DNA from: Bacteroidota bacterium
GTDB taxonomy: Bacteria; Bacteroidota; Bacteroidia; B-17B0; Aurantibacillaceae
Length of the DNA stretch: 64,000 nucleotides
NCBI GenBank assembly: GCA_030692515.1
Contig: JAUXZS010000020.1
Location: 372,001-436,000, forward strand
Direction: 5' to 3'
A model generated the notes under the pieces. It did not search any database. It was not told the DNA's origin and saw nothing but the letters and a program-made list of their open reading frames with translations. Positions 45,083 to 55,652 of this stretch are shown here, piece by piece; the stretch's first letter is position 1; each line of letters begins with the position of its first letter. Position numbers and translations under genes: made by a program.

Positions 45083-47863
45083 ATGAAAAAAAGAATTCAT
45101 AAACTTTCAAGAATTAAACTAGTTTTAATTGTATCAATACTTATTGCTACATCTTTTAATAAGTCAGGATCTTGTTTTTCGCAAGGTTGGCAGTGGGCTA
45201 AAAGTCAAGGAGGATTGAATAATGATGCGGGGAGAGCCATTTGTACTGACCCCTCTGGAAATGTTATAGTAGCTGGTGGTTTCTTTGCACCTTCTATACA
45301 AATTGGAACCGTTACCATAAATAGCTTAGGCGGTGGAGATATTTATCTTGCCAAATTTGATCCAATTGGGAATGTTATTTGGGTTCAAACAATTGGTGGA
45401 ACTGGATTAGATGTTGTTGGAGGTGTTTGTACCTCTACAAATGGTGATATATACATTAGCGGTTCTTATGATAGTCCAAACTTAACGGTTTCTAGCTATA
45501 ATTTATCACAAGCAAGTACTATTGGCAATATGGATATTTTTGTTGCAAAATATAATACAAATGGCGCAGTGTTATGGGCTCTAAAATATGGCACAACAGG
45601 AAACGAAAGAGCCACGGGTATTAATTATTCAAATTCATTAGGGAATGTACTTTTAACTGGATATTATTCAAGTCCAACTTTTACTATTGGTGCCTACCCT
45701 ATGACAAACTCAAGTGCTTCTGGTAGTAATGATTGTTTTGTAGCAAAATTTAATCCTACTTTTGGTACCCCTACTGGAGCCTTTAGTTTAGGTGGTGCCA
45801 ATGCAAATGATTACGGTTACTCAATTAGATCAGACGCTTCTAATTTTTATTTAGGAGGTTCGTTTTCGCCAATAACAGGAAATGTAAGTTCGATTGGAAC
45901 GGCGGTAACAAGTTATGGCTCTCAAGATGTATTTATTGCTAAATATACAAACGCTAACGCTTTTCAGTGGGTAAGAACAGGTGGATCGAGTTCAACCAGT
46001 GCAGATTACTTTACAGGAATGGCTATTGATGCTTCAAGTAACATCTATTTATCTGGCAATTATTATGGTTTACCCCTTGTTATAGGAACAGCTACTTTGG
46101 CAAATTCTGGAACAAATGATGGTTTTATTGCAAAGTATAATTCGTCAGGTACTTTTCAATGGGCTAATAAAGTAGGTGGCCCAGCATCGGATTTAGCCAA
46201 TGATGTAGCTGTCGACGCTAATAATAACGCTTACTTAACTGGTTCTTTTGCAGGCACATTAGTTACAGTAGGAAGTTTTAGCTTAGTTAATACTACTCCT
46301 GGTACAAACCAGGATATTTTTGTTGTAAAGTATAATTCTACTGGCACACCGCAATGGGTTAGTTCAGCAACTAGTATTGGCGGAGAAACCGCCTATGGAA
46401 TAGCTACAGATGCATTAGCTAATGTATATATTACTGGCTCATATAATATTTCAGGGCCAATTGCATTTGGATCAACTACTTTAAGTAGCGCAGGAAACAA
46501 TGATTCTTTTTTGGCTAAAATTGGATGTTTAACTGCAACAATTAATGGTTTATCAAATGTATGTGCAGGTACATCTGCTACTTTAACTGCTGGCGGAGCA
46601 ACAAATTATACCTGGAGTACAGGAGCAACAACCCCTTCAATTGTAATTACACCAACAGCTAACTCAACATATACTGTAGTTGGTGCTATTGGAACTTGTA
46701 CTGATTCAAGTAACCCTTTTAATATTACTTTTTTACCAGCAATTATAAATGCTGGTCCAAATATTTCTTTAACCTGTGGGCAATCTCAAATTATAAATGC
46801 TACAACCTCGCCTTCTAATCCAACAAGCGTTGCTTGGACGCCAACAACAGGGTTAAGCAGTAGCACTATTCTGTCTCCAACAATTTTAGCCTCTGGGCCC
46901 TCCAATCAGTATACAGTAACTGCTAATTTAAGTAATGGTTGTGTTGCAAAAACAACTTTAATAGTTTCTCATTATGCTCCTACTCCTGATATTTGTATGG
47001 TAACTGTAGATAGCTTGAGTTTAAACAATGAAATTTTTTGGGATAAAACGGCCTATTCAAAAATAGATAGTTTTATTGTTTACAGAGAAACATCCTCAAA
47101 TATTTTTAGTCGTATTGCTGCTGTAGGCAAAACTGCATTGAGTATGTATACTGATACTGCTCGTAGTGTAGGGCCTGCAAATGGAGATCCAAATATTACA
47201 TCTTACAAATACAAATTACAATTCAGAGATAGTTGCGGTAATTATAGTGCATTAAGTCCTTGGCATCAAACTATTTTTGTTCAAGATCAACAAAATGGAA
47301 ATTTTAATTGGAATAGTTATGCAATTGAAAATTCAACCTTAACACCTGTCTCAAATTATGTTTTGAATAGAAGAAATTTAAGCAGCGGTAATAGTACTAC
47401 AGTTTCAGCAACAACAGGCTCATCTATTTCTGATCCGCTTTATAGTTCACTATTCTCAACAAATATTAAATGGTTTGTTGATGCCCTAGGATTTAACTGT
47501 ACACCTACTGCTAAAATGAATAGTATATTGATTACAAAACAAAGGACCAAAAGCAATAACACCAACGAAAAAACCTTCCCAACTATCGGGATTAAAAAAA
47601 ATAGTTTAAATAATGAATCAATTAGTATCTATCCTAACCCTACGAATGGAGTTTTGAATATTGATTTTATAATTTCAAAAGTGCCCAATTGCAAACTTGA
47701 TCTAATAAATGTGTTAGGTCAATCAGTTTATACAGAAAACATTAAAGAATCAAATAGCTTTATTAAAACAATTAATACAGAAAATATTGTAAGTGGTATC
47801 TACTTCTTAAATATTAGCCAAAACGCAACCATTATTATAACAAAAAAGGTTATTATTAATTAA
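45083..47863 (+). CDS. SBBP-repeat T9SS type A sorting domain protein
   Basis: Repeats of GNVIVAGGF...GGGDIYLAKFDPIGNVIW; C-terminal SIYPNPTNGVLNIDFI...KKVIIN. Confidence 0.9.
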   Translation: MKKRIHKLSRIKLVLIVSILIATSFNKSGSCFSQGWQWAKSQGGLNNDAGRAICTDPSGNVIVAGGFFAPSIQIGTVTINSLGGGDIYLAKFDPIGNVIWVQTIGGTGLDVVGGVCTSTNGDIYISGSYDSPNLTVSSYNLSQASTIGNMDIFVAKYNTNGAVLWALKYGTTGNERATGINYSNSLGNVLLTGYYSSPTFTIGAYPMTNSSASGSNDCFVAKFNPTFGTPTGAFSLGGANANDYGYSIRSDASNFYLGGSFSPITGNVSSIGTAVTSYGSQDVFIAKYTNANAFQWVRTGGSSSTSADYFTGMAIDASSNIYLSGNYYGLPLVIGTATLANSGTNDGFIAKYNSSGTFQWANKVGGPASDLANDVAVDANNNAYLTGSFAGTLVTVGSFSLVNTTPGTNQDIFVVKYNSTGTPQWVSSATSIGGETAYGIATDALANVYITGSYNISGPIAFGSTTLSSAGNNDSFLAKIGCLTATINGLSNVCAGTSATLTAGGATNYTWSTGATTPSIVITPTANSTYTVVGAIGTCTDSSNPFNITFLPAIINAGPNISLTCGQSQIINATTSPSNPTSVAWTPTTGLSSSTILSPTILASGPSNQYTVTANLSNGCVAKTTLIVSHYAPTPDICMVTVDSLSLNNEIFWDKTAYSKIDSFIVYRETSSNIFSRIAAVGKTALSMYTDTARSVGPANGDPNITSYKYKLQFRDSCGNYSALSPWHQTIFVQDQQNGNFNWNSYAIENSTLTPVSNYVLNRRNLSSGNSTTVSATTGSSISDPLYSSLFSTNIKWFVDALGFNCTPTAKMNSILITKQRTKSNNTNEKTFPTIGIKKNSLNNESISIYPNPTNGVLNIDFIISKVPNCKLDLINVLGQSVYTENIKESNSFIKTINTENIVSGIYFLNISQNATIIITKKVIIN

Positions 47864-47885
47864 AAGATGCGGGTTTAGTATCTCC

Positions 47886-47917
47886 AAAAAGGCACGGATT
47901 TTATTCGTGCTTTTTTT
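47886..47917 (+). terminator. Rho-independent terminator
   Basis: AAAAAGGCACGgattttattCGTGCTTTTTTT. Confidence 0.75.
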
Positions 47918-47926
47918 ATTACTTTA

Positions 47927-50900
47927 GTGCCTGATTTGTTTAAAAAACTCCCATATTTAATATTTCTTTTTTTTATTATTTATAAAAATGGTTATTCGCA
48001 AAAAGGAGACCATTTTAATATTAATTATTTACCTCGAGTATATAATTCTGGCGCCAATAATTTTGCAATCACTCAAAACGAAAACGGACTTATTTTTGTA
48101 GCCAACGATAATGGAATTTTAATTTACGATGGTGGCAAAAACTGGCAAATTTGCAAGCGTTCCGATGAAGTTACTATTACTTACATTGCAAGAACACCTG
48201 AAAATAAAATTGTTTATGGCTGTGTTGATGGTGATTTTGGTGAGCTCGAAAAAAATTCTAAAGGGAAATTTTATTTAAATTCTTTTAAGCAAAATTTAAA
48301 TGAAATTAATCAACCAACCGAACCGATTAGACAAATAATAAATTTAAATGGCAAAGTTTATTTCCTTTCTTCTGACAAATTAATTGAATATAGTAATTCT
48401 AAATTTCAAATATATACCCCTACAAAAAAATTCCATACAAGGGCTTTAGTAATGGGCAAACATTTGTTTTTAGTGGATGTAGATAACACCATTTTAGTGT
48501 TGCAAAATGGCGTGTTAAATTCGCTGCCCAATACAACAGAACTTTCTAATTTTAAACCTTTTTTTTGCTTACCATTAAGCAATAGAGAATTTGCAATTGG
48601 CATAAGAGATGAGGGATTCTACAAAGCTAATTACGACTCGCTTAACCCAACCAAAACTTCTTTTATAAAAATAAACTCTCCTTCGAATAAAGAACTACAA
48701 GATGCAGAATTTAATAGCGGCTTAGTTTTAAAAAACGGAAATTTTGTAATTACCACGAATAAAAAAGGAGTCTTTGTTTTAAATAAAAAACTTGAAATTA
48801 TAGAAAAGTTTAATTCAAAAAATGGTTTAAACGATGATAATGTTAAGTCAGTATACGAAGATTTTAATGGCAATTTATGGTTCCCATTATATTATGGTAT
48901 ATCTTATCTAGAAACAAATTCAAGTTTATACAAATACACTAAATCTAACAACATAAAAGGACCAGTCCAAAGCGCTTGCTATTATAATAATCAACTTTAT
49001 ATTGCCACCGATAAAGGAGTGCAATATTTTAATGAGAGTTCTCAATCATTTATAGATTTACTTGAGTTTGATAAACAAAGTTGGTATTTATTAAATTACG
49101 ATAATAAATTATATATATGTACTCAAAAAGGAATTTTTATTTATAATGGAAAAAGTATACAGCAAATAAGCGAAAAAAATACTCACTTTATTTTTAACGA
49201 CCCTCACCAATCTAATATACTTTATGCCGCGCTTGATGATGGTGTTGACGTTTATACTATTTCCGGTAATAATCTAACACTTATAAAATCATATTTTTTA
49301 AATCACAAAGTTCAAAGTATTGCTAGCGATTCAACAAAGAATATTTATTTTGGAACAACAGATAATGGTATTTATTTTTTAAATCATTCTAAAGCAAACT
49401 TAATTGACTCAATTCAAGAAGCAGATGGATTACCAAGTCAAATTGCAGAAAATTATTTAACCACTTATAAAAACAAATTATTAATTGGAACAGGCAAGGG
49501 AATATTTACAGTTAAACCCGATGCTAAGGGTAAATATAAATGCGTAAAATTTCCTAAATTTTGGGAATTAACCAAAGGCTCAGAAATATTTAGGGCAGCA
49601 GAATTAAATGGAGATTTAATTTGTTCTAAGTCTTTTGAAAATAAAGTAACTGAACGCATAGAGCAAAGAACAATTTATTTATCAGAAAACAAGGGTAAAT
49701 TCTCAATAAACAACAAAGGAGGTATCTCACACTTAAAAGATATAAAATTAAATTTAATTAGTTATGATAGTAGTAATAGGATAACGTTTATCTGTACAAA
49801 CGAAGGCTTATTTCTTATGAATAAACAAGTTGAACTGGAACCAAAAAAATACAATTTGTATTTAAGTGCCTTCTACGCTAAGCGAGATACTGTTTTAGAA
49901 AATTTAATAGCCCATGATGAAAAACTAAAACTTAAATCTATAATTGATTACAAAAATAATGATGTAAGGTTTTGCCTTGGATATAATTGTTTTGAAGATA
50001 TTGGTAATACAGAGTTTAGTTATTACTTAGAAGGAAAAGAAAACGAATACAGTGCTCGCGATAAAAAATTTGAAATCACCTACAATAACTTAACTGAAGG
50101 CAGCTATACATTACATTTAAAAGCCTATAATGAAAATACTGATGATGTTTTAGAGTTAACCGTACCATTTAAAATATTGCCGCCATGGTACCGTTCTTTT
50201 TGGGCATACACCGCTTACATTATTTTGTTTATTTTGTTTTTACTAATAATTATCAAATTAAATAGTAAACGGTTAGTTGCTAAAAATATAAAACTTGAAG
50301 AGGTTATTAAACAACGTACTGCTACAATCGAAGATCAAGTTATTTTACTTGAACACCAAAAAAAAGAAATTATTGATAGTATAAATTATGCTCAACGAAT
50401 TCAACGCGCATTATTAGCAAGCAAAAATCTTTTAGATAATTATCTATCTTCAAATGAAAAAAACAGAGAGAGAGAGTACTTTGTTTTTTTTCAACCAAAG
50501 GATATTGTAAGTGGCGATTTTTACTGGGCATCAAACTTAGTGGATAATAATTTTGCAATTGCAATTGCAGATAGCACTGGTCACGGTGTGCCAGGAGCAA
50601 TTATGAGTATGTTAAATATTAGTTGTTTAAAAGAAGCTGTTATTGCTCAAAAATTAACACAACCAAATGAAATTTTAAATTATACTCGAACAAAAATTAT
50701 TGAAACACTTTCAAATGATGGAAGTTTAGATGGCGGAAAAGATGGTATGGATTGCAGCTTGCTTTGTTTTGACTTTAAAAAAAGGCTTTTGTGCTATGCA
50801 GCTGCAAATAATCCAATTTGGATAATACGAAAGAAAAACAACTCAAACGAATTAGAATTTGTTGAATTACGTGCTGATAAAATGCCAGTAGGTAAACATG

Positions 50901-51166
50901 AAAGGGATAACATTTCATTTACTCAACAAACTATACAGTTGCAGAGTGGAGATATGGTATATGCCTTTACCGACGGTCTGCCAGACCAGTTTGGAGGACA
51001 CAAGGGTAAAAAATTTATGTACAAACAATTTAAAGAAGTATTGTTCTCTATTTCTCAACTTCCATCTAAAGAACAGTCAAAAATTCTTAACGAAAAGTTT
51101 AACGATTGGAAAGGTACTTTAGAACAAGTTGATGATGTTTTAGTTTTTGGGATTAAAATTTATTAA
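47927..51166 (+). CDS. Reg_prop/Y_Y_Y sensor with SpoIIE (PP2C) phosphatase output
   Basis: Propeller repeats; Y_Y_Y FSYYLEGKENEYSARD; TM; coiled coil; FFQPKDIVSGDFYWAS...ADSTGHGVPGAIMSML...YAFTDGLPDQFGG. GTG start. Confidence 0.92.
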   Translation: MPDLFKKLPYLIFLFFIIYKNGYSQKGDHFNINYLPRVYNSGANNFAITQNENGLIFVANDNGILIYDGGKNWQICKRSDEVTITYIARTPENKIVYGCVDGDFGELEKNSKGKFYLNSFKQNLNEINQPTEPIRQIINLNGKVYFLSSDKLIEYSNSKFQIYTPTKKFHTRALVMGKHLFLVDVDNTILVLQNGVLNSLPNTTELSNFKPFFCLPLSNREFAIGIRDEGFYKANYDSLNPTKTSFIKINSPSNKELQDAEFNSGLVLKNGNFVITTNKKGVFVLNKKLEIIEKFNSKNGLNDDNVKSVYEDFNGNLWFPLYYGISYLETNSSLYKYTKSNNIKGPVQSACYYNNQLYIATDKGVQYFNESSQSFIDLLEFDKQSWYLLNYDNKLYICTQKGIFIYNGKSIQQISEKNTHFIFNDPHQSNILYAALDDGVDVYTISGNNLTLIKSYFLNHKVQSIASDSTKNIYFGTTDNGIYFLNHSKANLIDSIQEADGLPSQIAENYLTTYKNKLLIGTGKGIFTVKPDAKGKYKCVKFPKFWELTKGSEIFRAAELNGDLICSKSFENKVTERIEQRTIYLSENKGKFSINNKGGISHLKDIKLNLISYDSSNRITFICTNEGLFLMNKQVELEPKKYNLYLSAFYAKRDTVLENLIAHDEKLKLKSIIDYKNNDVRFCLGYNCFEDIGNTEFSYYLEGKENEYSARDKKFEITYNNLTEGSYTLHLKAYNENTDDVLELTVPFKILPPWYRSFWAYTAYIILFILFLLIIIKLNSKRLVAKNIKLEEVIKQRTATIEDQVILLEHQKKEIIDSINYAQRIQRALLASKNLLDNYLSSNEKNREREYFVFFQPKDIVSGDFYWASNLVDNNFAIAIADSTGHGVPGAIMSMLNISCLKEAVIAQKLTQPNEILNYTRTKIIETLSNDGSLDGGKDGMDCSLLCFDFKKRLLCYAAANNPIWIIRKKNNSNELEFVELRADKMPVGKHERDNISFTQQTIQLQSGDMVYAFTDGLPDQFGGHKGKKFMYKQFKEVLFSISQLPSKEQSKILNEKFNDWKGTLEQVDDVLVFGIKIY

Positions 51167-51175
51167 TTTCACATC

Positions 51176-52294
51176 GTGTTCAAAAAGCATATTCTTCATA
51201 GTATTTTATTTGTTTTCATAAACGCGGCTGTTTTTGCGCAAAATAGCACAAGCTGCAATCCTCAATGGCAAATTAAACCGGTAATCAACCAAGGTTTTAT
51301 TTTAGTTCATCGTATAAGTATTGGGCATCTAGTAAAAGGCTACCCAACTATTTATGAGTTAAACGTATCTAAACCTACTTGGGGCGATAAAATTTGGCAA
51401 ATTGAAAATAATAAGCCGGACGTTGGGATTTCTTTACAATGTATTGATTTTAAAAATCCACAACAATTGGGTTACTCATTAACAGTTGCACCTTATGCTG
51501 AAATACCTTTAAATGTAATAGCAAAAAAATCAAGAGTAGTTATGCGCTTATGTTGGGGCTTAAACTATATTACTAAACCTTTTGATGTGCAGACTAACCG
51601 AAAAAACATTGCTATTGGCAGCCATTTTAATTCTTTTGTTCAATTTAAATGGTTGTGGCATTTAAAAATAAACGAAAGTTTGCGTTTTGAGCCTGGTTTT
51701 GCATTTTCGCACGTTAGCAATGGCAAAGCAAAAAATCCAAACTTAGGATTAAATGTGGTGAGTTTAAATGCGGGTTTAAATTATTTAATACCCTCAAAAA
51801 AATCTCGTTCACAAACAAGTTGTGTTGATTCTTCTACTTGTGTAAAATCAAAAAATGAACTTTTAGTATTTGCGGCGATCGGCTTTAATCAAAGAGAAAT
51901 TTCAACACCCGATTTAAAAGTGATTACGGTTTCTGGAGCTTATCAGCGAAATGTAAGAAACACTCATAAATTTAGTGCGGGACTGGATTTGTTCTATGAC
52001 GAAAATTATCAAATCGATTATCAAAATGAATTTTTAAATAAACCAACTGGTTTTGATAAAATGAGAGTGAGTGCACGACTTGGTTACTCATATAATATTG
52101 GCAGAATTAGTTTACCAATTGAAATGGGTTATTACCTGTTTCAAAAATCAAAACCTGATGGTTATGTTGTGAGTAGAATTGGCGTTAGGTATTATAGTAA
52201 AAGTGGGCTTGTTGTGCATTTTGGATTAAGAACACATTTTGCAGTTGCTTATAATTTTGAATACGGGGTGGGATATCGTTTTTATTTAAAATAA
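51176..52294 (+). CDS. Acyloxyacyl hydrolase / PagL-like lipid A deacylase family protein
   Basis: FEPGFAFSHVSNGKAKNPNLGLNVVSLNAGLNYLI motif in a beta-barrel context; GTG start. Confidence 0.75.
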   Translation: MFKKHILHSILFVFINAAVFAQNSTSCNPQWQIKPVINQGFILVHRISIGHLVKGYPTIYELNVSKPTWGDKIWQIENNKPDVGISLQCIDFKNPQQLGYSLTVAPYAEIPLNVIAKKSRVVMRLCWGLNYITKPFDVQTNRKNIAIGSHFNSFVQFKWLWHLKINESLRFEPGFAFSHVSNGKAKNPNLGLNVVSLNAGLNYLIPSKKSRSQTSCVDSSTCVKSKNELLVFAAIGFNQREISTPDLKVITVSGAYQRNVRNTHKFSAGLDLFYDENYQIDYQNEFLNKPTGFDKMRVSARLGYSYNIGRISLPIEMGYYLFQKSKPDGYVVSRIGVRYYSKSGLVVHFGLRTHFAVAYNFEYGVGYRFYLK

Positions 52295-53044
52295 TTGATT
52301 AAAAAAAGTATTACATATTTAATTTTAGTTTTATTCTTTTTTGTTGGCTGCAAAAAAGAAAATGCTTTAGATTGTTTTAAATCTACTGGAAGTGACATTA
52401 CAGAAACGAGAGATTTGGGGGCATTTACGAAAATAACGATTTATGATAATATTGATTTAAATATTAGTAAAGGAACCTATTTTAAAGTAGATGTTGTTGC
52501 AGGCAAACACATTATTAAAAACATTAAAACAACCGTAGCGGATGGCGTTTTAAGTATTGAAAATAATAATAAATGCAATTTTGTGCGTGGTTATAAAAGA
52601 AGAGTAACCGTAAATGTTACAATGCCATATATTGTGAAGGCCGAAAGCCAAAGCGTTGGAACGATTAGATTTGCCGATGATTTTACGCAAGATACTTTAC
52701 AAGTAAGAGCCGAAAACTCGGGTGACATTTATGTTAATGGCGTTTTTAATGAGGTTAGAACTAGCTCACATGGCAATGGGGATATTTATGTAAGTGGAAC
52801 TTGCAATCGTCTTTTTGGTTTTATGTATGGCACTAATATATTACAAGCAGAAAATCTAATAATTAATTCTTATGTATTTGTTGAAACTATAAGCATTGCC
52901 GATTGTTTTATTAACGCACCAGTTAATGGCCCACTTGAGTATAATATTTGGCGCAGCGGTAATATTTATTATCGAGGAAATCCAACCCAAATAAATAGTT
53001 TTAGTAACAATGCTGGTAAAGGGCAATTAATAAAATTGGATTAG
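52295..53044 (+). CDS. Head GIN domain (DUF2807) lipoprotein
   Basis: Lipobox FFVGCKKE; TETRDLGAFTKITIYDNIDLNISKGTYFKVDVVAGKHIIKNIKTTVADGVLSIENNN. TTG start. Confidence 0.85.
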   Translation: MIKKSITYLILVLFFFVGCKKENALDCFKSTGSDITETRDLGAFTKITIYDNIDLNISKGTYFKVDVVAGKHIIKNIKTTVADGVLSIENNNKCNFVRGYKRRVTVNVTMPYIVKAESQSVGTIRFADDFTQDTLQVRAENSGDIYVNGVFNEVRTSSHGNGDIYVSGTCNRLFGFMYGTNILQAENLIINSYVFVETISIADCFINAPVNGPLEYNIWRSGNIYYRGNPTQINSFSNNAGKGQLIKLD

Positions 53045-53049
53045 AGATT

Positions 53050-54513
53050 TTATTTTTTATTTACTTTGAAATTGTAAACATTAAATTTTCGGTAGAAAAA
53101 AGTTCTTTCGCTAAACTTGAGTTTTTCAAATAGCGTTTCTTTTATTTTATTATTTGGCGAAGAAAAATCAGCTTCTGCATCAAAATATATTACTTTATCA
53201 AACGAATTTATCTTATTTATTAGTGAATCATTAATTTCATTTATAAAATAAATATTTTCGCTTTTAAACGCATTTTCCAATTCAGAATACTCAGTTTTTT
53301 GATTCTTTAATTTAAAATAGTCGATATTATAATAATACGCGAAATTTAATATAAAATCATAACCACAAACAAATACAATCGTTTTTTCATTTTTTTTTGC
53401 CTTGATATAATCTACCACATCCCTTACTTCTCTTTTTTTGCTAGGGTTTAAAGTGGCGCTAAAAAAGAAAACCCCAGTTAAAACAATAATGGCACCTGCT
53501 TGAAATTTAGGTTGTTTAAACAAATACAAAACAGAAAGCGCTAATAAAAAATAAAATGCAGGGCTTGTGAAAAGCAAATACCTTTCAATAAACATTGGTA
53601 TTTTGTACGAAATAAAAAACATAAGTAAAAAAGGGATAATAAACCACATTGCAATAAATATCGCGTATCTGTTTCCCGACTTCTTATTTTTAGATAAAAT
53701 ATATTTTACTAAAGCGCCAATAAGAAGCAATATGCAAATTACAGTGGGAATTGGCTCGTTACAAAAATACCATAACATATTATAAATACTTTCAAACCCA
53801 TCAGGTGCTTCTACCCAAGTTCCATTTGTAATTGATGCTTTCGTGCGATTAAATAAAACTACAATTTGAGGAATGTAAAAAAGAAGACTTAAAATAGAAA
53901 CTACACTGTATTTTTTTAGTATTAAAGGGGATTTTAAGAAGAAAGAAACAACTACTAAGAACTCTACCAACCAAACAAAAAAACCAAAATAATGTCCATA
54001 AACCAATAATAAATTAACAATAGCAAATAAAATAAGGCTTGACCATTTAAATTTTTCTTTTTCCTTTAAAAACTCAAAAAACAAATAAAAAGAAATAACA
54101 GTTAATAAAACAAATAAGGAATAAACTCTACAATCATGCGCATACCAAATATTGTAGGTAGAAAGGCTAAATAAAATAGATGTGATAATTGCGGTGCGTT
54201 TATCGAAATTTTTTATACCAATTTGATAAATAAAGAAAACAGAAAAGGAACTTAGCAACATCGGCAAAGTCCTTACACTTTCCGGGCTAATTCCAAAGAT
54301 TTTAATCCAGAAATGTAATATTATTTCAAAAAGAGGAGGATTGTTGTAATTTTTTAAATAATGAATAAGGTTGACAAAATCGAATTGAGCATGATAAATC
54401 GTAAACGGTTCATCTATGCAAATTGACTGAGTAGTTAAATACCATGATTTGGTTAAAATATTGATTAAAACAAAAATGATTGGTAAAAACCATTTTTTTG
54501 AAAGTAAATTCAT
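53050..54513 (-). CDS. Glycosyltransferase family 39 membrane protein
   Basis: TQSICIDEPFTIYHAQF...NNPPLFEIILHFWIKIFG...SVRTLPMLLS; multiple TM helices. Confidence 0.85.
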   Translation of the reverse strand: MNLLSKKWFLPIIFVLINILTKSWYLTTQSICIDEPFTIYHAQFDFVNLIHYLKNYNNPPLFEIILHFWIKIFGISPESVRTLPMLLSSFSVFFIYQIGIKNFDKRTAIITSILFSLSTYNIWYAHDCRVYSLFVLLTVISFYLFFEFLKEKEKFKWSSLILFAIVNLLLVYGHYFGFFVWLVEFLVVVSFFLKSPLILKKYSVVSILSLLFYIPQIVVLFNRTKASITNGTWVEAPDGFESIYNMLWYFCNEPIPTVICILLLIGALVKYILSKNKKSGNRYAIFIAMWFIIPFLLMFFISYKIPMFIERYLLFTSPAFYFLLALSVLYLFKQPKFQAGAIIVLTGVFFFSATLNPSKKREVRDVVDYIKAKKNEKTIVFVCGYDFILNFAYYYNIDYFKLKNQKTEYSELENAFKSENIYFINEINDSLINKINSFDKVIYFDAEADFSSPNNKIKETLFEKLKFSERTFFYRKFNVYNFKVNKK

Positions 54514-54568
54514 TAAGGGTAAAAATAGCGAATTATGCTCGCTTTAGGAAACACAGAATTTATCGAAA

Positions 54569-55162
54569 TTAATTCTCAATAAACCTATCTTTAATACGCT
54601 GCTCGGTATTTATGATATGAACAATAAACTTTATTTGATTGAGTAAAAAAAACTGTGGGTTTCTGTGAGCAATTAATTGATATTTTTCTGTATTAGTTAA
54701 TTGTAAAGAAGAGGCAACATTAAATACAGTTAGGTTAGATACCGTTTCATAATCAATAAATTTATTTTGAACGGTTCCAAAATAATTCACAACAGCATCT
54801 TGCAAACTATTTAATATTATTTTTTGGTTTACAGGTACATATTCTATTAAACCGGCGCCATATAATTTAGGTGTTAAAACCTTAGAATATTCTATTAAAT
54901 GAAATAAGTTAGTGCCTTCAATTAAAATTTCGATATCGCCGTTAGCAAAAGTTTTTAAAACCCTTTTTATTTTAACCTCGCAACCATATTTTTTTACCTT
55001 ACCTTTTTCAAAAAAAGGAATGCCAAAAGAAGCATCGTTGGCCAGGCACTCTGATACTAATTGTTTGTAACGTTCCTCATAAATGTGGAGTTTAGATGTT
55101 TCCCCTGGAAATAAAACCATGTTTAATGGAAACATTGGAATAGTTATTTGTCGAGTTGTCAT
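54569..55162 (-). CDS. LON peptidase substrate-binding domain protein
   Basis: IPMFPLNMVLFPGETSKLHIYEERYKQLVSECLA...FGIPF; N-terminal Lon-type domain only. Confidence 0.9.
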   Translation of the reverse strand: MTTRQITIPMFPLNMVLFPGETSKLHIYEERYKQLVSECLANDASFGIPFFEKGKVKKYGCEVKIKRVLKTFANGDIEILIEGTNLFHLIEYSKVLTPKLYGAGLIEYVPVNQKIILNSLQDAVVNYFGTVQNKFIDYETVSNLTVFNVASSLQLTNTEKYQLIAHRNPQFFLLNQIKFIVHIINTEQRIKDRFIEN

Positions 55163-55190
55163 AATATTATGTTTAAATACAAAAACCGTG

Positions 55191-55616
55191 CTAAAATTGT
55201 TTTTCGATTTCCCAGGTGTGATCGCTGAGTAATTTCACGCTACTAACGTACTCTAAATAAGTACGTTTAGACCTACCCCATTCGTTGGGTGCAATTAACA
55301 TTAATTTATAAGTATTGTTGATTTTATATAAATGATAGGTATTTCCAATAAAAGGCTCAAATGAAAGCTCGGCTTGGTAAATTTTCTCGCTAACCTCAAC
55401 TCTTTCTTTTAATTCGTTGGCCTGTTTGGCTAGTAATTCTGCTTGTTTATGTATTTGAAGCAATTGCCGGTTGGTTTGCTCTCGCATGGCGGATAAAGCT
55501 CGAGATTTTAATTTACCTTGATCTTCGGGCTTAATAACAATGCTCCCAACATTGTGTGGATAGGCAATTAAGCCTGGGTTTTCGGCAACCTTATCTTTAT
55601 CAATTGGATTAATCAT
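55191..55616 (-). CDS. DUF2452 domain-containing protein
   Basis: NPGLIAYPHNVGSIVIKPEDQGKLKSRALSAMREQTNRQLLQIHKQAELLAKQA...FEPFIGNTYHLY. Confidence 0.8.
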   Translation of the reverse strand: MINPIDKDKVAENPGLIAYPHNVGSIVIKPEDQGKLKSRALSAMREQTNRQLLQIHKQAELLAKQANELKERVEVSEKIYQAELSFEPFIGNTYHLYKINNTYKLMLIAPNEWGRSKRTYLEYVSSVKLLSDHTWEIEKQF

Positions 55617-55652
55617 TCTGTTAAGAACAATTAATCCAATAATAAGTTTAAA

